The position numbers and the translations under genes were made by a program. From Salinisphaera sp. UBA6602 (GTDB lineage: Bacteria > Pseudomonadota > Gammaproteobacteria > Nevskiales > Salinisphaeraceae): a stretch of 8,714 nucleotides of DNA. The DNA lies in assembly GCA_002433465.1 (NCBI GenBank), contig DJIE01000037.1, positions 1 through 8,714 on the forward strand. The letters are read 5' to 3'. Every line of letters starts with the position of its first letter. The stretch's first letter is position 1. This document shows, in pieces, positions 7,044 to 8,714 of this stretch. The notes under the pieces are model-generated. The model was not told the origin of the DNA, did no database searches, and worked only from the letters and a program-made list of their open reading frames with translations.

Positions 7044-7808
7044 ATGAGCGAAACCGACACCGCGCCCATCGGCATCATCGGCGGCACCGCGCTGGCCGAT
7101 CTGGCCGCGCTGGAGGATGCGGAAACACATACCGACATCGACACGCCCTGGGGCACGCCCTCCGGGCCGCTGGTACGCGGCCATCTCGCCGGCCGCTCGG
7201 TGTGCTTCGTCATGCGCCACGGTCCGGGCCACAAGCTGGCCCCGCACCGCATCAACTACCGCGCCAATATTCAGGCGCTGGCCGATGCCGGTTGCAAGCA
7301 GGTGATCGCCATCGCCGCGGTCGGCGGCATCACCGAGGCCATGCGGGCCGGCCGGATCGTCATTCCCGATCAGATCATCGATTACAGCTGGGGTAGGGCG
7401 CACAGCTTCTACGACGCCCCCGAAGGCGGGTTGCTCGATCATATCGACTTCACCGAGCCCTACGACGCCGCGTTGTCGAAAGCGCTTGTCGGCGCTGCCA
7501 CCGAACTCGATCTGGACCCGGCCGCAGGCGGCGTACACGGCGTCACCCAGGGCCCGCGTCTGGAAACGGCCGCCGAAATCGACCGCATGGCCCGCGACGG
7601 CTGCGACATCGTCGGCATGACCGGCATGCCTGAAGCCGCGCTCGCCCGCGAAGCCGGCCTGGACTATGCCTGCTGCGCGGTCGTGGTCAACAAGGCCGCC
7701 GGCCGTAGCGGCGGCACGGCTATTCATGCCGAAATCGAAGCCACGCTGGCCCAGGGTATGGCTGATATCGAGCGGCTGTTGGTCGCGGTGCTCCCGAAAC
7801 TGAACTAA
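7044..7808 (+). CDS. mtnP: S-methyl-5'-thioinosine phosphorylase (PNP/MTAP family)
   Basis: The enzyme cleaves S-methyl-5'-thioinosine with phosphate into hypoxanthine and 5-methylthioribose 1-phosphate, part of methylthioadenosine disposal as described for Pseudomonas (PA3004). The frame is open further upstream to a GTG at 7011, but the ATG at 7044 is preferred: GGATGAG (7031-7037) lies just before it and the protein then starts MSETDTAPIGIIGGTAL, right at the family's first strand (254 aa). Visible motifs are IGIIGGT, MRHGPGHKLAPHRINYRANI (phosphate and substrate binding), AAVGGITEAM, TQGPRLETAAEI, GMTGMPEAALA (191-201) and VVNKAAG with N216. MTAP proper has an Asp-rich purine-binding motif (TDYDCW type); this protein has NKAAG there, indicating 6-oxopurine specificity. 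Hence methylthioinosine, not methylthioadenosine, is the likely substrate. It is 54 bp downstream of hpt, which uses its hypoxanthine product. The symbol is the generic one for this family. Confidence 0.88.
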   Translation: MSETDTAPIGIIGGTALADLAALEDAETHTDIDTPWGTPSGPLVRGHLAGRSVCFVMRHGPGHKLAPHRINYRANIQALADAGCKQVIAIAAVGGITEAMRAGRIVIPDQIIDYSWGRAHSFYDAPEGGLLDHIDFTEPYDAALSKALVGAATELDLDPAAGGVHGVTQGPRLETAAEIDRMARDGCDIVGMTGMPEAALAREAGLDYACCAVVVNKAAGRSGGTAIHAEIEATLAQGMADIERLLVAVLPKLN

Positions 7809-7907
7809 AGACTTCGATGCTACGCCGCGGCCTAGCGATTCTGGCACCGAGCGGGGCTGCCTGGCGTACTCAGCCGTCAGATTTCGCGATGAGACCGGTA
7901 CGGATCG
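7809..7907. other. Short intergenic stretch after the phosphorylase gene
   Basis: No gene is seen here. A palindrome GCCGCGGC lies near 7824-7831, and a 5-bp inverted repeat GGCTG (7855-7859)/CAGCC (7871-7875) is followed only by GTCAGATTT, so neither makes a convincing terminator. The operon on the plus strand and the small minus-strand frame would converge here, so a terminator is expected but not obvious. Confidence 0.4.
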
Positions 7908-8135
7908 CTAGAACACATTGGGCAGCATTCCCAGTGCGGAAATAGCCGTGATGACGGCCGGGGTTTTGAAGATCGCTTTTTGGGCGTTCTGGCTGCGAAG
8001 CAGGTGCTGGGCGCGCGCGGCGTAGGCAACGAACGCGCTGCCGACGACCAAAAGCACCAATACGGTCGTCGATACCCGCAACAGACGCCAGGTCGTCTGT
8101 GTTACCTGATCGAGTGAAATGACAACCGGGACCAC
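7908..8135 (-). CDS. Possible small membrane protein, unrecognised
   Basis: This 75-residue frame begins with GTG at 8135 and ends with TAG. I recognise no family. Residues about 23-41 (TTVLVLLVVGSAFVAYAA) make a clear transmembrane helix, followed by a basic, polar stretch (RAQHLLRSQNAQKAIFK) and a second hydrophobic segment at the C terminus (TPAVITAISALGMLPNVF). The positive charges after the first helix suggest that this middle part is cytoplasmic. In favour of a real gene: the hydrophobic pattern is coherent, third codon positions are mostly G or C like its neighbours, and no annotated gene overlaps. Against: no ATG, no Shine-Dalgarno before the GTG, and the frame stays open upstream without another usual start codon. 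Its upstream region contains inverted repeats. It could also be the remains of a longer protein. Confidence 0.45.
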   Translation of the reverse strand: MVPVVISLDQVTQTTWRLLRVSTTVLVLLVVGSAFVAYAARAQHLLRSQNAQKAIFKTPAVITAISALGMLPNVF

Positions 8136-8144
8136 GAAACGAGA

Positions 8145-8173
8145 TGTCGAGTAGCGACACGCCGGTATGTCGC
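8145..8173 (-). repeat. Alternating inverted repeats upstream of the small membrane ORF
   Basis: On the plus strand TGTCG (8145-8149) pairs with CGACA (8155-8159) across a 5-nt loop, and GCGACA (8154-8159) also pairs perfectly with TGTCGC (8168-8173) across an 8-nt loop. The two hairpins share the middle arm and cannot form together. They lie 10 to 38 bases before the GTG at 8135, in what would be its leader or operator. Short arms of this sort can arise by chance in GC-rich DNA, so function is uncertain. Confidence 0.35.
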
Positions 8174-8275
8174 CTGGGCGCGTAGAGTACGTTGCGAAAA
8201 TTCTCGGTTCGGGGTTCGTGTCTTGATGGCCAGGGCTCTGTCGCGCTTGGCATCCTGAGACGCGCGGTGTTTGGC

Positions 8276-8281
8276 TATAAT
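8276..8281 (+). promoter_or_regulatory. Isolated consensus -10 hexamer TATAAT
   Basis: A perfect TATAAT stands out in GC-rich intergenic DNA, preceded by TTTGGC. A good -35-like TTGGCA lies at 8247-8252, but the spacing of 23 bp is too long for sigma-70; the hexamer at the usual 17-bp distance (TCCTGA) is poor. Transcription would run antisense into the end of the MFS gene, with no convincing open frame. It may be a weak promoter for an antisense or small RNA, or chance. Confidence 0.25.
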
Positions 8282-8319
8282 CTAGGGCGTCGGCATGGCG
8301 GTATTTTCACATCGGTCGA

Positions 8320-8714
8320 TCACGCAGGACGATTTTTTGCCGCGGGGGCTAAGCGTAACAGCACGATTGCCGTGCCGGCCGTGGCCGTGGCGATTACGAA
8401 AGCCGTCTCGTTACCGCCACCCAGTGACAGCATGACCAGCCCCGCGATCGGTGCAGTCAGGCCGAAGGCCATGTCCTGAAAGGCGCTGAAAAGGCCGATG
8501 ACCATGCCTTTACCGGCACCGTTGACACGCGCTAGGGCCTCGACTCCGAGGGCGGGAAAGCCGAGCGCGACGCCGGCGCCGGTAAGCGTCGCGCCAGCGA
8601 TTGCGATCGCAGCTACCGGCGCGGACCAGATTAGCGTCTGGCCGAGCGCGGCGGTAGCGATCGATGCATACGCGACCCGGCGCCCGCCGATTTGATCAGG
8701 GAGGTGGCCGAAGG
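8320..8714 (-). CDS. MFS transporter, YfcJ/YhhS-like (3' part; 5' end outside window)
   Basis: The minus-strand frame is open to the right edge of the window and ends with TGA at 8320-8322; about 130 C-terminal residues are visible. It is the second half of a major facilitator transporter in the inner membrane. It opens with GHLPDQIGGRRVA, the loop motif A between helices 8 and 9, then shows four hydrophobic stretches: around ATAALGQTLIW, IAIAGATLTGAGVALGFPALGVEAL, a segment around GLFSAFQDMAFGLTAPIAGLVML, and FVIATATAGTAIVLLRL, before the polar end APAAKNRPA. The combination LGFPALGVEAL with FSAFQDMAFGLTAPIAG is characteristic of the YfcJ/YhhS group of efflux-type MFS proteins, as I recall it. 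An ATG at 8505 is internal, not the start. The transported compound is unknown. It is transcribed away from the window's right edge, opposite to the operon. Confidence 0.9.
   Translation of the reverse strand, partial: FGHLPDQIGGRRVAYASIATAALGQTLIWSAPVAAIAIAGATLTGAGVALGFPALGVEALARVNGAGKGMVIGLFSAFQDMAFGLTAPIAGLVMLSLGGGNETAFVIATATAGTAIVLLRLAPAAKNRPA

Larger units (their letters stand above)
8136..8319. other. Intergenic region between the small ORF and the MFS gene
   Basis: About 180 bp without a convincing gene on either strand. Besides the inverted repeats and the TATAAT described separately, I see no factor-independent terminator after the MFS stop on the minus strand and no clear minus-strand promoter for the small ORF, so read-through from the MFS gene into it is possible. 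Confidence 0.4.

Noticed and set aside
7026..7847. Minus-strand open frame of 273 codons opposite the thioinosine phosphorylase gene
   Set aside because: Same artefact of GC-rich third positions; no family features, and it covers an intact plus-strand enzyme.
7855..7884. Possible terminator GGCTG...CAGCC followed by GTCAGATTT
   Set aside because: Stem of only five base pairs with an 11-nt loop and only three T residues at the end; too weak to call.
7870..8253. Minus-strand frame of 127 codons overlapping the small membrane ORF
   Set aside because: Different frame from the hydrophobic product, Arg/Pro/His-rich without structure; of the two, the 75-residue frame looks more like protein.
8294..8437. 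Short plus-strand frame after the TATAAT, starting with ATG
   Set aside because: It runs antisense into the MFS coding region, has no ribosome-binding site, and becomes Arg/Pro-rich as expected of a shadow.

Overview
The window is a compact, GC-rich (roughly two thirds G+C by eye) bacterial chromosomal segment. Gene content points to a gammaproteobacterium: pdxJ, cysM and rlmD lie in line, followed by nagZ, a gamma/betaproteobacterial-type hpt and an S-methyl-5'-thioinosine phosphorylase, an order reminiscent of Pseudomonas and relatives. A halophilic or marine lineage such as Salinisphaera is possible, but this is only a guess from overall impression; the sequence gives no taxonomic proof. 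No mobile element, tRNA, rRNA or CRISPR array was seen.

Layout. Positions 1-707 hold the 3' part of pdxJ (vitamin B6 synthesis). After 73 bp comes cysM (PLP-dependent cysteine synthase B), so the maker of a PLP precursor sits beside a PLP user. rlmD (23S rRNA uracil methyltransferase, Fe-S enzyme) follows after 49 bp. From 3130 to 6989 five genes are packed almost without gaps: a CYTH-domain triphosphatase-like protein, a YkuD-domain protein without a signal peptide, nagZ, a MscS-family channel and hpt. Stops and starts overlap or nearly touch (ATGA at 3600, 8-nt overlap at 4087, 3-nt gap at 5149, ATGA at 6402), so this is very probably one translationally coupled operon, continued after 54 bp by the thioinosine phosphorylase gene (start best placed at 7044, not further upstream).

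How the genes fit together. Two small pathway modules are visible. NagZ is the cytoplasmic peptidoglycan-recycling glucosaminidase, and the signal-less YkuD protein before it could be a cytoplasmic L,D-carboxypeptidase acting on the same recycled muropeptides (ElsL-like), instead of a periplasmic crosslinking enzyme. Hpt and the phosphorylase form a purine-salvage pair: methylthioinosine is split to hypoxanthine and methylthioribose-1-phosphate, and Hpt converts hypoxanthine to IMP. The MscS channel between the two modules has a highly charged C-terminal tail.

Positions 7809-8319 form the only sparse region. It holds a possible small membrane protein on the minus strand (7908-8135), alternative hairpins just upstream of that start, and an isolated consensus TATAAT on the plus strand. 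The window ends with the 3' part of a minus-strand MFS transporter. Apart from these points the region is ordinary core chromosome; I found no convincing entirely new system. The most testable idea is the cytoplasmic YkuD-NagZ pairing.
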